DNA of 13,641 nt from positions 511,058 through 524,698 of the forward strand of contig MU646565.1 in assembly GCA_026770585.1 (NCBI GenBank). Direction: 5' to 3'. Origin of the DNA: Baffinella frigidus. Lineage: Eukaryota > Cryptophyceae > Cryptomonadales > Baffinellaceae. Within the stretch, counting starts at the first letter, position 1, and the number at the start of each line of letters is the position of its first letter. The position numbers and the translations under genes were made by a program. This document shows, piece after piece, positions 13,554-13,641 of the stretch. Below the pieces are notes generated by a model. That model saw nothing but the letters and a program-made list of their open reading frames with translations. It did no database searches and was not told the DNA's origin.

Positions 13554-13641
13554 AGGTCCAACAGGGCAGGACAGGGAAAGAACGGGGGCGCGGGCAAGGG
13601 CGACACTACGTCTGTGGCGGGGTCGTCTACCTCATGGTATG

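Larger units (their letters stand above)
12612..13641. repeat. Subtelomeric tandem units, about 0.45 to 0.55 kb
   Basis: Four copies are recognisable. Unit 1 is 12612-12889, unit 2 (partial) about 12925-13085, unit 3 about 13125-13515, and unit 4 starts near 13565 and leaves the window. Shared landmarks are TTCTGCC-TGCCGTCG, GCCACGGTATC (12647-12657, 13191-13201), GGGTGCACCCTCTTTTCTCT (12706, 13270), CCGCGTAACCGCGTGG (units 1 and 3), GACGTGCAGTTGGGATCCGG (12864, 12995, 13422) and an AGCTGC/GGCTGC tail (units 2 and 3). Minus-strand frames across the copies shift between units, so they are not a gene family. Confidence 0.85.

Noticed and set aside
1-13641. Search for tRNA and rRNA genes
   Set aside because: No GGTTCGANTCC-type box with a matching acceptor stem and no recognisable rRNA core motif was found by eye; GTTCGATAGAACC at about 12829 lacks a surrounding cloverleaf.

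Overview
The window looks like nuclear, subtelomeric or repeat-rich heterochromatic DNA of a eukaryote. Arrays of the Arabidopsis-type telomere repeat TTTAGGG and its variants (TTTGGGG, TTTATGG) occur at 1398-1558, 7572-7746 and 8479-8702, with C-strand tracts at 12890-12924 and 13516-13553. The only convincing coding sequence is split by a GT-AG intron. TTTAGGG telomeres occur in plants, many green algae, chromerids, dinoflagellates and cryptophytes; together with the mixed base composition and dense small repeats this suggests an alga or related protist, but the species cannot be fixed from this sequence. I see no rRNA, tRNA, CRISPR array, bacterial operon or complete recognisable gene.

Layout. 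1-1300: short dispersed direct and inverted repeats, including a large inverted-repeat element at 956-1117. 1398-1558: degenerate telomeric array kept in strict 7-nt register. 1700-3600: a mosaic of two- and three-copy repeats. 2822-4427: three short elements sharing CTAGCTYTG-type terminal inverted repeats (MITE-like). 4633-5136: a 99-bp tandem repeat running into a duplicated scrap of a gene. 5106-5766 (minus): the 5' part of a PH-domain gene, two exons and one intron. 5764-7404: a nest of elements with CTTTAGGTCCTTTAGGTT ends, plus a 65-bp-arm foldback. 7572-8702: two telomeric arrays in the same orientation around about 730 bp. 8706-10990: largely unrecognised DNA with a repeat pair of unusual design (9249-9800), another foldback and a 93-codon open frame. 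10740-11590: a perfect 80-bp duplication, another CTTTAGG element and degenerate tandem repeats. 11817-12067: an AT-richer block packed with hairpins. 12217-12552: a weak gene candidate. 12612-13641: about 0.5-kb subtelomeric tandem units punctuated by short telomeric tracts.

No pathway can be reconstructed. The window reads as a recombination landscape: gene fragments, MITE-like elements and telomeric seeds have been copied, inverted and joined. The most interesting signals are the PH-domain gene broken where a repeat array begins, the element family whose ends resemble telomeric DNA, the equal-length swapped hairpin cores at 9312-9357 and 9738-9783, and telomeric tracts placed at subtelomeric unit boundaries.
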